Source of the DNA: Rehmannia glutinosa
Lineage: Eukaryota; Streptophyta; Magnoliopsida; Lamiales; Orobanchaceae
Assembly (NCBI GenBank): GCA_016081115.2
Contig: JABTTQ020002610.1
Location: 930,030 to 994,029, forward strand
DNA length: 64,000 bases
Direction of reading: 5' to 3'
The notes under the pieces are model-generated. The model was not told where the DNA came from, made no database searches, and saw nothing but the letters and a program-made list of their open reading frames with translations. This document shows, piece after piece, positions 1 through 10,540 of this stretch. Each line of letters begins with the position of its first letter. Position 1 is the first letter of the stretch. Made by a program: the position numbers and the translations under genes.

Positions 1-279
1 CTCTAAATTGGAATATTCCATTTTTATTCTTTGTTATATTGATTAATATATTTATTAATTAATAATATAGCATATATATTTATATATTTATGCATTAATG
101 TTTAATATTTAGTTTTTCTAATATGATTAAATATAATTATAATTTGCGTTATTAGTTAATTTGAGAAATTATATATAAATCATTAAAGAGTAATAAAATT
201 AATTTGAACATAAAATGAACATTCCATAATAGATTAACAAAAGCATAAATTACATGAGAAATGCACTTAATTTTCTAAA

Positions 280-960
280 TTAGAAAACTCCTCCCATAAA
301 TGATCAATTAATGCATTCTGAAGGGCCATGTGAGCCTTTTTGTCTTTAATTTCTTTATATCGTGCAAGAAATGATCGAAATTGAATTATTTCATCTGTCA
401 CCATTTCGGCATCCTGGAGTTGGCGCTTCTCTCTCTCGCCTTCAATTGGTGCATCAAGGTCTCGTTCATCCTAAATTATCATATTGTGCGAGAATAATGC
501 TTGTAGTCATTATATCTTTCAAATCACTCTTTCTCCAAAAACGTGGTGAATTTGATACAATTGCAAATCGACTTTGTAGAACCCCAAATGCACGCTCACG
601 TCTTTCCGCATGATTCTTGTTTCATTAAAAATACTTCTTCTGAGACGTGAGTCATGAATAGTTTGCACAAGTGTGGACCATTTGAGATATATACCATCTA
701 ATAAATAATACCCCATATTGTACTTTTTTCCTTGAATGGCTTAATTTGCGGGTGGAGCAATACCTCTAGCAAGGTCGGAGAAAAGATGAGATCTTTCCAA
801 TACATTAATATCATTATTAGATTATGGCATACCAAAGTATGCATGCCATATCCAAAGATCATAATTAGCAACAATTCTAAGAATAATAGTTGGATCTCCA
901 CTTGGACCTGTCTCATTGTTTTAAACACGATTAGAGAAGAAAATCAAAAACTTCGAGATT
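280..960 (-). pseudogene. PIF/Harbinger transposase (ALP1-like), C-terminal half, decayed
   Basis: Read on the minus strand, several short frames together resemble the C-terminal half of plant Harbinger nucleases and their domesticated ALP1 relatives. Recognisable blocks are YNMGYYLLDGIY, KWSTLVQTI, RKDVERAFGVLQSRFAIV and FWRKSDLKDIM, followed by a degraded tail resembling HMALQNALIDHLWEEF near 290-340. The blocks lie in different frames and are separated by stops, so no full protein can be made. The N-terminal part, with the first catalytic Asp, is missing: homology stops near 950, where an oppositely oriented second ORF begins. In intact elements this enzyme is a DDE nuclease that works with a Myb-like partner. 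Family assignment is confident; exact ends are not. Confidence 0.8.
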
Positions 961-1280
961 TATTAGAGAGCTCGGCCACCCAAAAAGATCGTGATATTCA
1001 CTACTAATGCAAAAGGTTGAAGCACAAAAGCAAAATATTGAAGCAAAAAGAGATTGGGTCAAGTGACTCGGTGGGAAGGCGATAGCAAAATTTTAATGAT
1101 AGATTTGGACACCATTTCTTATCCCAATCGACGTGAGTACTTTCAAAAACAATGAGACAAGAATTATGTTGAAAAGAGAAGAACAATTACATCAACCACG
1201 AGTAAGTAATACTTTCGATATGTTTGGGGGATATTTTCAAGATTTAGGAGGATTTGGAAGTGGTCTTGGACCTTACTAAG
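905..1280 (+). pseudogene. Harbinger second ORF remnant (NAM-associated C-terminal type)
   Basis: Plus-strand frames contain EENQKLRDLLE near 930 and, after frame changes, KILMIDLDTISYPNRREYF around 1088-1140 and FDMFGGYF with a glycine-rich end near 1215-1280. This resembles the C-terminal part of the Myb/trihelix-like partner protein of plant Harbinger elements, often annotated as NAM-associated or glutathione-S-transferase-T3-like. It lies head-to-head with the transposase remnant, and both lack their N-termini, as expected if the middle of a divergent two-gene element was deleted. The assignment rests on motif resemblance only. Confidence 0.5.
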
Positions 1281-1284
1281 AAAA

Positions 1285-1969
1285 TTAATATATTGCATGT
1301 TCGAGTTGTGTTTTCATTATGTTGCGTGTTTGATATTTTACGTATTTTATGTTATGGTAATCTTATTTTAATTTAATGTATTTTAGGTTATTTGATGTCT
1401 TTTAAATAAACGTAATTTTATGAATGTGTGTTATGTATTCTCTTTTTATTTTGAGTAATTTTTATAAGTAAATTATTTTTTAATTTATTATATATGTGAA
1501 ATTGAACCTAATATAACAATTAACAAAAAAATTATTAATTTACTAAACAGAAAAAAATACCACATGATAATTAGGAAAATAATTTATTGATTTATCATTA
1601 CTAAATAATAAACAAGAAATTATTTCCTAAAAAAAATAAAGAGAGAGAAAACAATAAATTCCACAATTTAAAGAAACAAAAAAAAATTGAAAAATGAAAA
1701 AAATAGCGTTAGAACAGTCTCCGCTACATGTAGCGGGAACCCTTCATTCCTTGTAAATTGGCGTGGAAAATACGATTCTCACTGGAGAAGATTTCTCCTT
1801 CAAAATAGGGGATTATGCTATTTTAAAGGATTGTTAGAGATGTTCTAAATAATTAACTTTACTATATCTCATTTGGATTTTTGACAAGTTTGGCAAAATG
1901 GCTAATGTGGGAGATGGTTGAAAGCTAAGGGAATGATTGCTTGACATTTCGTTCCGCTCATTTTTACTT
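1285..1969. other. AT-rich stretch with probable right end of the Harbinger element
   Basis: No gene is seen. A perfect 16-bp palindrome CCGCTACATGTAGCGG lies at 1721-1736. The segment ending near 1850 (read inward on the minus strand: TTAGAACATCTCTAACAATC) may be the right terminal inverted repeat; the first bases of the window (CTCTAAATTGG) resemble its inner part, so the left end would lie at or just beyond the window edge. Confidence 0.35.
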
Positions 1970-2040
1970 TTAGAGAGAATAGTGTGAAAATTTTATTTTA
2001 TAAAAATGATAATTGATTTTGAGAGTGTGATTGAATATGA

Positions 2041-2265
2041 GATGAAAATGTGATGATGATAGTTGATGTGATAGTTTTTTTAGTATAATAGTGATTAGAT
2101 GTGATTGGTGATTTGAAAAATAAGAGAGAGTGAATAGTGCATTTATGATATGATTGTATAATAATGATAGTTGATGTGATATTTTTTTGTTTAAATTATA
2201 AGTGGATGTGATTGATGATTTGAAAAATGAGAAAATTGAATAGTGTATTTTTTTGAAAATTTTCA
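2041..2265. repeat. Two-copy degenerate tandem repeat, about 110 bp unit
   Basis: Two adjacent blocks each contain, in order, GATAGTTGATGTGATA, a T-run, GATGTGATTG(G/A)TGATTTG, AAAAAT(A/G)AGA and GAATAGTG. The unit is roughly 110 bp. Nothing coding is seen; flanks are AT-rich. Confidence 0.7.
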
Positions 2266-2799
2266 CAAACACTCACATGTTCATTCAAAATTTTATCCAA
2301 AAAGTAAAAGAGGTGAAAATATTTTCATAGGCAAGCACTCTCTTAAGATGGCCCATTTGGATAGAAAGACTATAGTTCTGTCTTGAGTAAATTTGGCCTT
2401 ACATCCAATATGAGCCCAATAAACTACACTTTATACCCATATTTTTCCAATGTTTTTGGGTTAAGGACATTATTGCCCCACATTTCGATAAAATGACAAT
2501 TTTTACGCTTTCGGGTATTTTTTGGACAATTTTATACTCGTATTTTTTTGGACAATTTTACGCTCCTACCAAATTTTTCGGATTTTTTACGTTGTTGTTT
2601 CAAGATTGTTTTGAACATGTTTCTTCTAATAAAATTTCAATGGAAAAATAATCCGCTCCCATGAATAATCAATTTTATACTCGAAATCTTATAAAAAAAT
2701 CAAGAAATATATATATAAAACAACACATATTAAAACCGAACAAATTGAAAATAATATAGAAACAAAATGAATAAAAAAACACAATTTAATTTTTGATTC

Positions 2800-3260
2800 A
2801 ATGCATTGAAAATATCAAGCTAAAAACATAGAAACAATCAAGAAACAATGAAGGCCATTGAAAACTATATAAAAACAAACCAGAAATAACATAAACAATA
2901 CTAAAAACACCACATGAACAAAAGAGCTTAAAGATGGGTAAAAACTTCATTGAAACATTGAAAACTACATGGAAACAAAAAGAAACATAAAACAACATTA
3001 AAAAAAAGTATAGAAACAACCCAAAAACAACATAAACAATATGTAAAACAACGCATGAACTGAAAAGAGCGTAAAAAATAAGTAAAAGTTGTAAAACATC
3101 GAAACAACAACCAACATAGAAATAAACCAAGAAACAAATATAAACAATATTGAAAAAACATATATAACATATAAAGCAATACATGAAAAAAATAAAAAAA
3201 AACAAAAAATAATCAAAAATATGCAAGAGCGTAAAAAGTAAAAAAAAAAAAGAGTACAAA
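2800..3260. repeat. A-rich degenerate tandem repeat
   Basis: At least three degenerate copies of an A-rich unit occur, each containing an ATAAACAATA block followed by a CATGAA block; the first two and the trailing sequence also have an AGAGCTTAAAG/AGAGCGTAAAA block. On the minus strand this produces a long phenylalanine/cysteine/tyrosine-rich open frame that is a by-product of composition, not a gene. Confidence 0.6.
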
Positions 3261-3261
3261 A

Positions 3262-3786
3262 GTGATAAGAATGTAAACAATGTTTCTTTTTTCCAAAAGT
3301 TGAGGTATTTCAAAGAATTTCTCTCTCTTTTTTTTTAATACCCACCTTATTCCATGTACCATTAACTCTACGGGTGTCGGGCGGGTCGTGTTGGCCAACC
3401 GGCCAACGAGAAAATTGGGTCGATCAAGTTCTATTTTGGAGCTCGACTCATCCCATGCTTTGAGAATACATATAAAGTGCATCGGTTAGGCCCAACTTTT
3501 CGGGGACAAATATGTCCGATCTCTTTCAAGTCTATGCAATTGCGGCAAATTTTGAGTCCTGGTCTTTTAGTTGGTCGTGAGATATCTTGATATCAATTTC
3601 ATAGGAGGCAAAATCCATGCAAGGATGACGGCGACTTGGGGGCCAAACCGGATTTGCCTAACCTCATTTCATTTGGAGCATACTTTAATAGTGTGGATAT
3701 GAGTCGCGTCTCGTTTTCATATTTAGACCCGATAAACTCAAACATAACTCATTTAATATTAATCTATACTAACTGAATAGAGAGCA
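3262..3786. other. No gene seen
   Basis: Unique-looking sequence with a short G/C-rich patch near 3370-3425. No conserved protein similarity, RNA gene or repeat boundary was recognised. Confidence 0.4.
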
Positions 3787-5013
3787 AAGGCCTTTCATTA
3801 TGAGTTGTGAACATTGTATTGAATTGGTTGGTGAAGAGTACAAGGATGGTGTATTTATATACAAGAAATGCTAACTAATTTGCTAATTGACCATATAATG
3901 AATAACAGACTTGTAACAAAAATGTAACTATCAAAGCTTGTAGATACTCTAATAACCCCTTCAACAAACTTAAGGGTTGGATTAACCAAGAACCTTAAGT
4001 TTGTCTCTCATACTGCAAAAAGTGGCACTGGAGTTGGCTTTGGTAAAAATGTCTGCTACTTGATCAGCTGCGGGAACATGTTGGATATCCACAAGGTGTT
4101 GTTGCACTTTCTCTCGAAACAAAGTAAAGATCTAGCTCAATATGCTTTATGCAGGCATGAAGAACTGGATTTGCTATCGATTGTACTTAACACCGCACTA
4201 TTGAAGTCTTGATGGTATGCACACGAATCTCCTACAAGATCCCCTGAACCCAAGTAATTTCAGCCACTAAACTGGCCACACTTCTACACTCTGCTTCTGT
4301 AGATGATCTAGAAATCATATGCTACTTCTTGGACTGCCATGAGACTAGATTAGATCCTAAAAACAGACAATAACATGTGGTATACCTCTTGTCATCACAA
4401 TTGGATGCCCAATCCGTGATCCGAATAATCAACCTTATTAAAGCGCAAGGATTTATCCGGTGTAAAATGGATATCTTGTGTTCAATTGTGCCACCGAGGT
4501 ATCTTAGAATCCATTTGACTACCTTCCAAAGTGAGAATTGAGGGTCTTTGCATAAACCGACACACTTTATTGATCGTAAATGAGATCTCATGCCTAGTTA
4601 TAGACTTATAGTAACATTTGTAAGGATCCAAACCGTAAAGTTGCACATTGGCCATCAAATCATCACCGTCGTTAACTTTTCTCTTGTGGTCATGGGAGAG
4701 TTAATAGCTTTGGCATTTTGCATTTTGTTTTGCACAAAAGATCCCTTACTTAGCCCGAGACAAACAAATACCATGATGTGTGTTTTGAACTTGGATTCCC
4801 AGGAAGTAATCAACATTGTCAAGGTCCCTTAATGAGAAGGCTTTGCTCAAAGACCTTTCATTATGAGTTGTGAACATTATATTGAACTGTGAAGAGTACA
4901 AGGATGGTGTATTTATATACAAGAAATGCTAACTAATCGCTTAATCGATCATCTAACATAATAACAAACTTGTAACAAGAAATGTAATCACAAAGTTTCT
5001 AGATACTCTAATA
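3787..5013 (-). mobile_element. Ty1/copia remnant bounded by two LTR-like direct repeats
   Basis: About 170-200 bp at 3787-3960 is repeated in direct orientation at 4850-5013. Both copies contain CCTTTCATTATGAGTTGTG, GAAGAGTACAAGGATGGTG and ATATACAAGAAATGCTAAC. They flank a minus-strand copia RNase H region, so the unit is read as a heavily deleted LTR retrotransposon in minus orientation. The copies have diverged by substitutions and small indels, which implies an old insertion. The element is only about 1.2 kb, so gag, protease, integrase and most of reverse transcriptase are gone. Confidence 0.75.
3985..4591 (-). pseudogene. Copia reverse transcriptase C-terminus and RNase H, broken
   Basis: The minus frame from 4591 reads VKWILRYLGGTIEHKI, then ITDWASNCDDKRYTTCYC and LGSNLVSWQSKK, the typical end of the copia reverse transcriptase and start of RNase H. 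Beyond the stop at 4322 the homology continues in shifted frames: SSTEAE-like and LVAE-like blocks, IKHIELDL, then QHLVDIQHVPAADQVADIF and an ending like KLKVLG near 3990. Stops and frame changes make it non-functional. Confidence 0.85.
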
Positions 5014-5046
5014 TTTAATTGTTTATTATTTAAAAGCTTTATATAG

Positions 5047-5940
5047 GGATGTGATCTTGTGAGACACTCCTTACCGTGAGACCGTAAGAACAAATCACAA
5101 CCGCTCCTCTTAAATAATTGATCACAAAAAAGGTAACACTATAAAATTACAATAAAATATAACCTCCTTACCATTAAATACGAGTAGATAAAAATGAAAA
5201 TAAATCAAACAATATCAATCACGTTCCATACATATATCAATCCCACAAAAATCGTCATCAATCTCTCTCTCTCTCTCTCTCTCATAGTTTCACATTAACG
5301 CAAAACATAATATTGTGTCTCTAATGCATATTTAGAGTAGATAGTTATCGACATTGTATAGTTAGTTGTTGCATAATGCATACATGGTTATAATATATTG
5401 CATAGTCATATTTTATTTGGTGTATAGATAGTAATAAGATAATGTCAAGTTAAGTGTTGTCCGATGCATATATAGTAATGAGGCAACACATAGTTAGTTG
5501 TTGTTTGATGTATATATATAATTATGAGACAATGCATAGTTAGTTATTGTTTGATGCATAATTATTTGTTGTTTGATGCATATATAAATGCAACACAATG
5601 CATAATTAGTTATTGAATTATGTTAAATTACATATTTAGAATACATATATTGCTTATCTTTGTATAAAAAGTGGAAACTTAGTGCATAATTATTGTTCGA
5701 TATGATGCATATATAGGGAGTTTTCATATCATATATCCAATTTCTTAAATCATGGAAGTGAACAGTCACATTTCGAAAAACTGTCAAATAATGAAATTTC
5801 TAAAATACCCTTAATGAAGGGAAATAAAAAATTAATAATTAAAAGTTCAAAATAATCTCATCCATTAGTTTTGACAAATAAATAGTTAGGATTGGTCCAC
5901 ACAAATCAACACTAAGATCCCCGCCTCATTTGATCTAATC
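5047..5940. mobile_element. Non-autonomous MULE-like element in a TATA/CA tract
   Basis: The left end begins GGGATGTGATCTTGTGAGAC directly after TTTATATA. The right end, read inward on the minus strand, begins GGATTAGATCAAATGAGGCG and abuts a (CA)n run at 5941-5960. Both resemble the ends of the elements at 9686, 20626, 25134, 26203 and 27276. The interior (5340-5720) is a degenerate array around TGCATAGTTAGTTGTTG and GATGCATATATA, homologous in reverse orientation to the array at 26600-27000. A (CT)n run lies near 5263-5283. No coding sequence is present. The left end could alternatively be the outer end of the larger FAR1 element that ends at 9686. Confidence 0.55.
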
Positions 5941-7199
5941 CACACACACACACACACACAACATATCTTGTGAGACCGTAACTATAGGTAAGAACATGAG
6001 ACCCCATCCACATCATCCAACAAAACAAATGGAAGGCTAAGATTTAATAAGATTTTGTAGTATTAAAAAATAAGGGGGTTCGGCCAGGGTAAAAATGGAA
6101 TAGCATGAATCGGCTAAAATAACCGATTCCTAAAATTAAGGAAATGAGATCTTCTCTTGATTCATTAGCTAACAACACATTCATCATTCATCCATTTTCT
6201 TCCTTCTTTATGCCATAAACACGTCAAATTGAACCGCAAAAATAGAGAAGAAATTCTACATTCATACCAAATAGAAACATCAAAATTGAACTCGAGCATC
6301 GAATCGCAAATCATCAAAACAATGAAACAACAAAAATCGCCATACACATCAACAAAATCAAGATGCGATGTCACAAAATCAGATTCCCACTCCACAATCC
6401 ATTCGAACGAAGGTAATAATTTAACACCAATTCATGCAAAAATGTGTGGATCGAACGCATATAATATTGAACAATCAAAACCTTTACGCGCGAGTAAATG
6501 CGTAAAATGATGTGCATTTAAACAAATATTTTGTATGTTTACTATACGTTTTTTGTACATATAGAGTACTAGTTATGTATAACATATTCTCATATAACAA
6601 TAATCAAAATTTTTACTAATATGCTAATTTAGATTAAGTATATTGCATGTATAATGTTGTTGATGTGTAAAGTTAGAACAAAATATTGAAAAATATGAGG
6701 ATTTGTATAAGAAATCGTATACGTAATGCGTATTAACGATATGTGTGTATAGTGTTCCAAATTTGTGTGTTTAGTATGTAAAATATGTATAACATTTAAT
6801 GTATACTACGTATTAATGTTTGACTTGTTTACAATACGTTTTTGTGTAATTACAATGCATGTATTGTATGCTTAGAGTAGTCATTATGTACACAATGTGC
6901 ATTTAAAATGTGTACATATAAGATAAATAGTGGATAATACGATTTTGCGCCATACATTGATGTTCGTGTATATAGTATTCTATATTTATATAATTATGGT
7001 AGTCATTCTCATACACAATGTGCATCTAAAATATGTACTTATAAGACAAATAGTGGAAAATACGATTTTGCACCATACATTGAAGTTATGTATATATAGT
7101 ATTCAATATTTGTGTATTTAGTATATAAATTTTGTGTTTTTACTAGATCAAGCTCAGTTGCACGTTTTATGTTGGGCGAGAGGCTCGAAATCTCACCAG

Positions 7200-8760
7200 G
7201 ATCGGTTAAATATTGGATCCCGGAAGTGGACCAAGAAAAATTCCTCCTGTCGACATGCATTTCCATACATTGGAGGTCGGAATACAATTTTACGAGGGAT
7301 TATGGTACGTGCGGTGGCTTCGATATTAGAATGAGCACTACAAAGAAATTCAAGAATGATGGAATTCGTGTGCATTACGTGGTTTGCAATAGAGAGTGCT
7401 TCAAAAACTCTAAAAACTCATACCTGTGAAGCTTCCGAGCATGACGAAAGCACCACAAAGTAGGGGCAACACAAGAGAGTTTCAAACCGAGTTGGGTGAA
7501 ACGACGTTGTATTTCGAATACACTAGCTCAGGCGTGTATAAGGTAAAAACTTTTGAGGAACGACACACTCATCCGATGAAAATCGACAAACACAGACAAT
7601 TTTTGAAAGTAAATAGGAACTTAAACTTCAACACCAATAATTTATCATAAATTGCAAAAAGGCGAACATCGGGAGTGCAAAATAACACGAGATGTATAGA
7701 GAAATGGTGGGCGATTTTCACGGGTTGGAGCACTGAAAATTGATTTTAGAAATTTCAAACGAGAAAGAAACAAATTCCTAAGTCGAAAGAAGCAAATCAG
7801 GGAATGGTATTCGATTACGATGTTGATGAAGATGAACAACTAACATGACTCTTTTGGGCGGACCAAACATCTATAATGAACTATGCCGCATTCGGTGATA
7901 TAATATCCTTTGATGCTACGTACAATACAAACAGGTAATGTACTTTCTTCGCACTAATTTGTCTTGCATATATATCATTACAATCATGCACAATTATCAT
8001 TATAAATCTGTTTATTTAGTTATAGAAATCAGATAAACGTAATAACATTATATATTGTTTTATTTTGTTATTGTTGATCTGTGTATATGGTTATGTAAAT
8101 GTGTTTATAATAATGTAAATTTGTATAATATTAATAACACCGTAATCTGTTTATATAGTTATGTTGATTTGTACATTTATAATCTTAAAACTGTTTTATA
8201 TAGTTATGGAAATCAGATACTAACAATAAATTTGTTACACGGGTATAAGATGGTGTTCGCTCCATTTACCTAGGAGTAGATAACCATCGAAGGTGTGTAA
8301 CATTTGCGGTGACCTTATTTTGAAAGAGGATGAGGAGTCGTATACATGGTTGTTCACACGATTCTTAGATGTTGTTGGTAAGGAACCATATTATATAGTA
8401 ACATACCAAGACTCGGCCATGAAGAATGCAATACAATCGTCTTCAAGAAGCAAAACACGATTGTGTATGTAGCACATAATGGAGAAAGTTAGTGTTAAAG
8501 TCGGACCCAACCTGTTCAAGGATAAAAATTTCATCAATCGGCTTAATTCAATCGTGTGGGATAACTACATTACAACAACCGAATTTGAGAAACAATGGCA
8601 CAAATTTATGGATGACTTCAATCTAAGCCTCACATCCATGGTTCACGATTATGTATGATACGACTGAGTGGATCCTCTGCATATTTTAGAGACGTGCCTA
8701 TGAGTGGACTTCTAAAAACTACGTCAAGATCGGAAGGCACAAATAGCTGGTTTGGTAATT
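7200..8760 (+). pseudogene. FAR1/FRS-type MULE transposase, decayed
   Basis: N-terminal FAR1 zinc-binding homology is seen in pieces: HFHTLEVGIQFYEG near 7260, GGFDIRMSTTKKFKND near 7310-7360, VHYVVCNRE to 7400 and YKVKTFEERHTHPM near 7540-7575, the last being the WRKY-GCM1-like His-rich end. The MULE transposase follows: MNYAAFGDIISFDATYNTN near 7875-7935, giving the first catalytic Asp, then SYTWLFTRFLDVVGKEPYY and IVTYQDSAMKNAI near 8335-8435, with the second Asp, then a region ending GTNSWFG near 8750. Segments change frame, contain stops and are interrupted by AT-rich insertions, so it is dead. FAR1/FHY3 transcription factors derive from such transposases; the surrounding TIRs and decay favour a transposon over a host FRS gene. 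Confidence 0.8.
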
Positions 8761-8769
8761 TTACAAATC

Positions 8770-9035
8770 CTCAATCAAATGATCACACAACTAAAATATA
8801 GCTAAATATACATTATTGCATAACATATATAAATGATCATACAACTAAAATATACAATATTATACAACTAAATATGCATTATCACACAACTAAACATACA
8901 TTATTATACACCTAAATATACATTATCATACAACAAAGAATACATTATTAAATACAAAATACATTATCACACAACTACATATACAATATTACATAACTAA
9001 ATATACATTATTACACAACTATACAATGTACAACA
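8770..9035. repeat. Degenerate array of ACAACTAAATATACATTAT-like units
   Basis: More than ten degenerate units of roughly 19-25 bp with the core AACTAAATATACATTAT are strung together downstream of the transposase remnant. Related arrays occur at 26600-27000 and, inverted, at 5340-5720, linking these elements as one family. Unit length and identity are too variable for a CRISPR or a recent satellite. Confidence 0.75.
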
Positions 9036-9686
9036 TGTAGCCACCCTAAATATACATAGGATACACACCCTTACACGTTGTGCACATAATGTCAAATCTA
9101 AATATGCATAATTCATACTCTCAATGTACTATGCATATACTCAAAATATACGTCGGGAATAAATTCCATAAAAAAGAGAAATTGAACAAATATAAACTAT
9201 GAACACACTACATATGAACAAAAATTCAACAAGAAAAACACCAATCATCAAACCTAGAACCCTATCGTGAGAAAACACTAAAATCGCCCCGAAAAATTAA
9301 ACAAACTTATGAGAAGTTCGAGTGCTAAAAGTGACAAAGCCGAAATGCACCTCTTGAATGGAATTAAATTGGTCTCTTAAGTTGGATTTACGATTTTTGG
9401 TCGTGGGGAAGTTCGTGGGTTTGTGGGAGAACAGATTTCAATTTTTGAAAAAAAAAAAAAACCGAGTAAATCGCGGGATTGAGAAATATCGGATTTGGGT
9501 TACCAAATTCAAAAATGTCCAATTACAAATATATCTCTTACATTAAAGCACGGAATTACTTTGGTACTCTTACATGAGGCCCCAATGCCTAAAATGGAGA
9601 GTAAAATACGGACCATTGATTAGTAAATCAAATGGTCAGACAATGTCTTATGTTTCTTTTCCTTTGGTCTCATTTGATCATAACCC

Positions 9687-10540
9687 TATATATCATTTAT
9701 AATATTTTCATAATTTATATACAAATTTTTGAACAAATCAATATAAATAGTTAGGATTGTACAATAAATTATTCCGGATATAAGAAGTAAAATGAGCGGA
9801 ATTTTTTTGTTTCGACTTCTGATATTATCTATATAGATATAGATATATAGATTTATTTATAATTAAATTTTAATTACTCATTAAAATTCTACACTTTTAA
9901 ATATCTAAAATTTCCTTTAAAAAAGGTTTTAACAAAAAATTCCTTTAAAAAACTTATCAAAAAAATTAGGGAAAATAAGATTTTAAGTCCTTTAACTTAG
10001 ACCCATTTGCGAATTAGTCATTTAAGTTGTCATGTTAGAATTTTAGTCCTTTAACTTTCAAATTTCTAGATATTCGGTCATTTAACTAAGTAATTTTATT
10101 TTGGTCCTATAACTTTACAATTTTCAACAATTTAGTCCTATATAAACAATATCAAACTTTTATCTTGGACTTTTAAATAGAAATAATGATTACATATGTA
10201 TAGAAATTAAACATTCACTTAATGAATCTTATACCTCATTTGACTGACCACTAGTTTATAACTCAAGTAGATCGTTTCTTTCTTTTAAGAGTAAGATTGG
10301 GTTCTGCTCGAACCCTCCAACCAGTAACTCCTAACCTATTAATAAAATAAAAATTATACCTCATTTGACCGAAACTTCAATGCGATGATTCACAATGCCA
10401 TGATAAATTAATTTAAGATTACTAGTTTAAGATTATACCTCATTTCTCCAAAAAAGTTATTTAGTTTAAGATTACTAGTTATACAAAAGCAAGCCATAAT
10501 AAATTTGAGAGTCATTGAAGTTGATCTTAGGTGGAGGAAG
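9687..10540. other. Upstream region of APH-1 with dispersed repeat fragments
   Basis: From 9970 to 10160 there is a run of AGTCCTTTAACTT and GGTCCTATAACTTT phrases; an inverted, diverged copy lies at 42540-42720. Around 10230-10480 the phrase ATTATACCTCATTT occurs repeatedly together with TTTAAGATTACTAGTT, so this is a small local duplication. No further gene is seen. The APH-1 promoter should lie here, but no convincing TATA box or start site could be chosen. Confidence 0.45.

Larger units (their letters stand above)
5941..9686 (+). mobile_element. MULE with FAR1-type transposase remnant
   Basis: The right end read inward is GGGTTATGATCAAATGAGAC, followed outward by TATATATC, as in the other elements of this family. 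The left end is either the ATCTTGTGAGACCGTAAC segment at 5963, next to the CA microsatellite, or the GGGATGTGATCTTGTGAGAC terminus at 5047 if the first 0.9 kb is part of the same element. It carries the decayed transposase at 7200-8760 and degenerate minisatellite-like arrays at 6900-7120, 8070-8210 and 8770-9035. The remaining interior is AT-rich with nothing recognised. Confidence 0.6.

Noticed and set aside
2798..3313. 171-residue minus-strand open frame rich in Phe, Cys and Tyr, which could look like a membrane protein.
   Set aside because: It is the translation of an A-rich degenerate repeat that is open in three frames; no family resemblance.
8770..9035. CRISPR-like array of short repeats.
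   Set aside because: Units are degenerate, there are no unique spacers of constant length, and the context is a plant transposon.
10230..10340. Possible second SINE (GGGTTCGAGCAGAACCC on the minus strand).
   Set aside because: Only a T-arm-like hairpin is present; no A box at the right distance.
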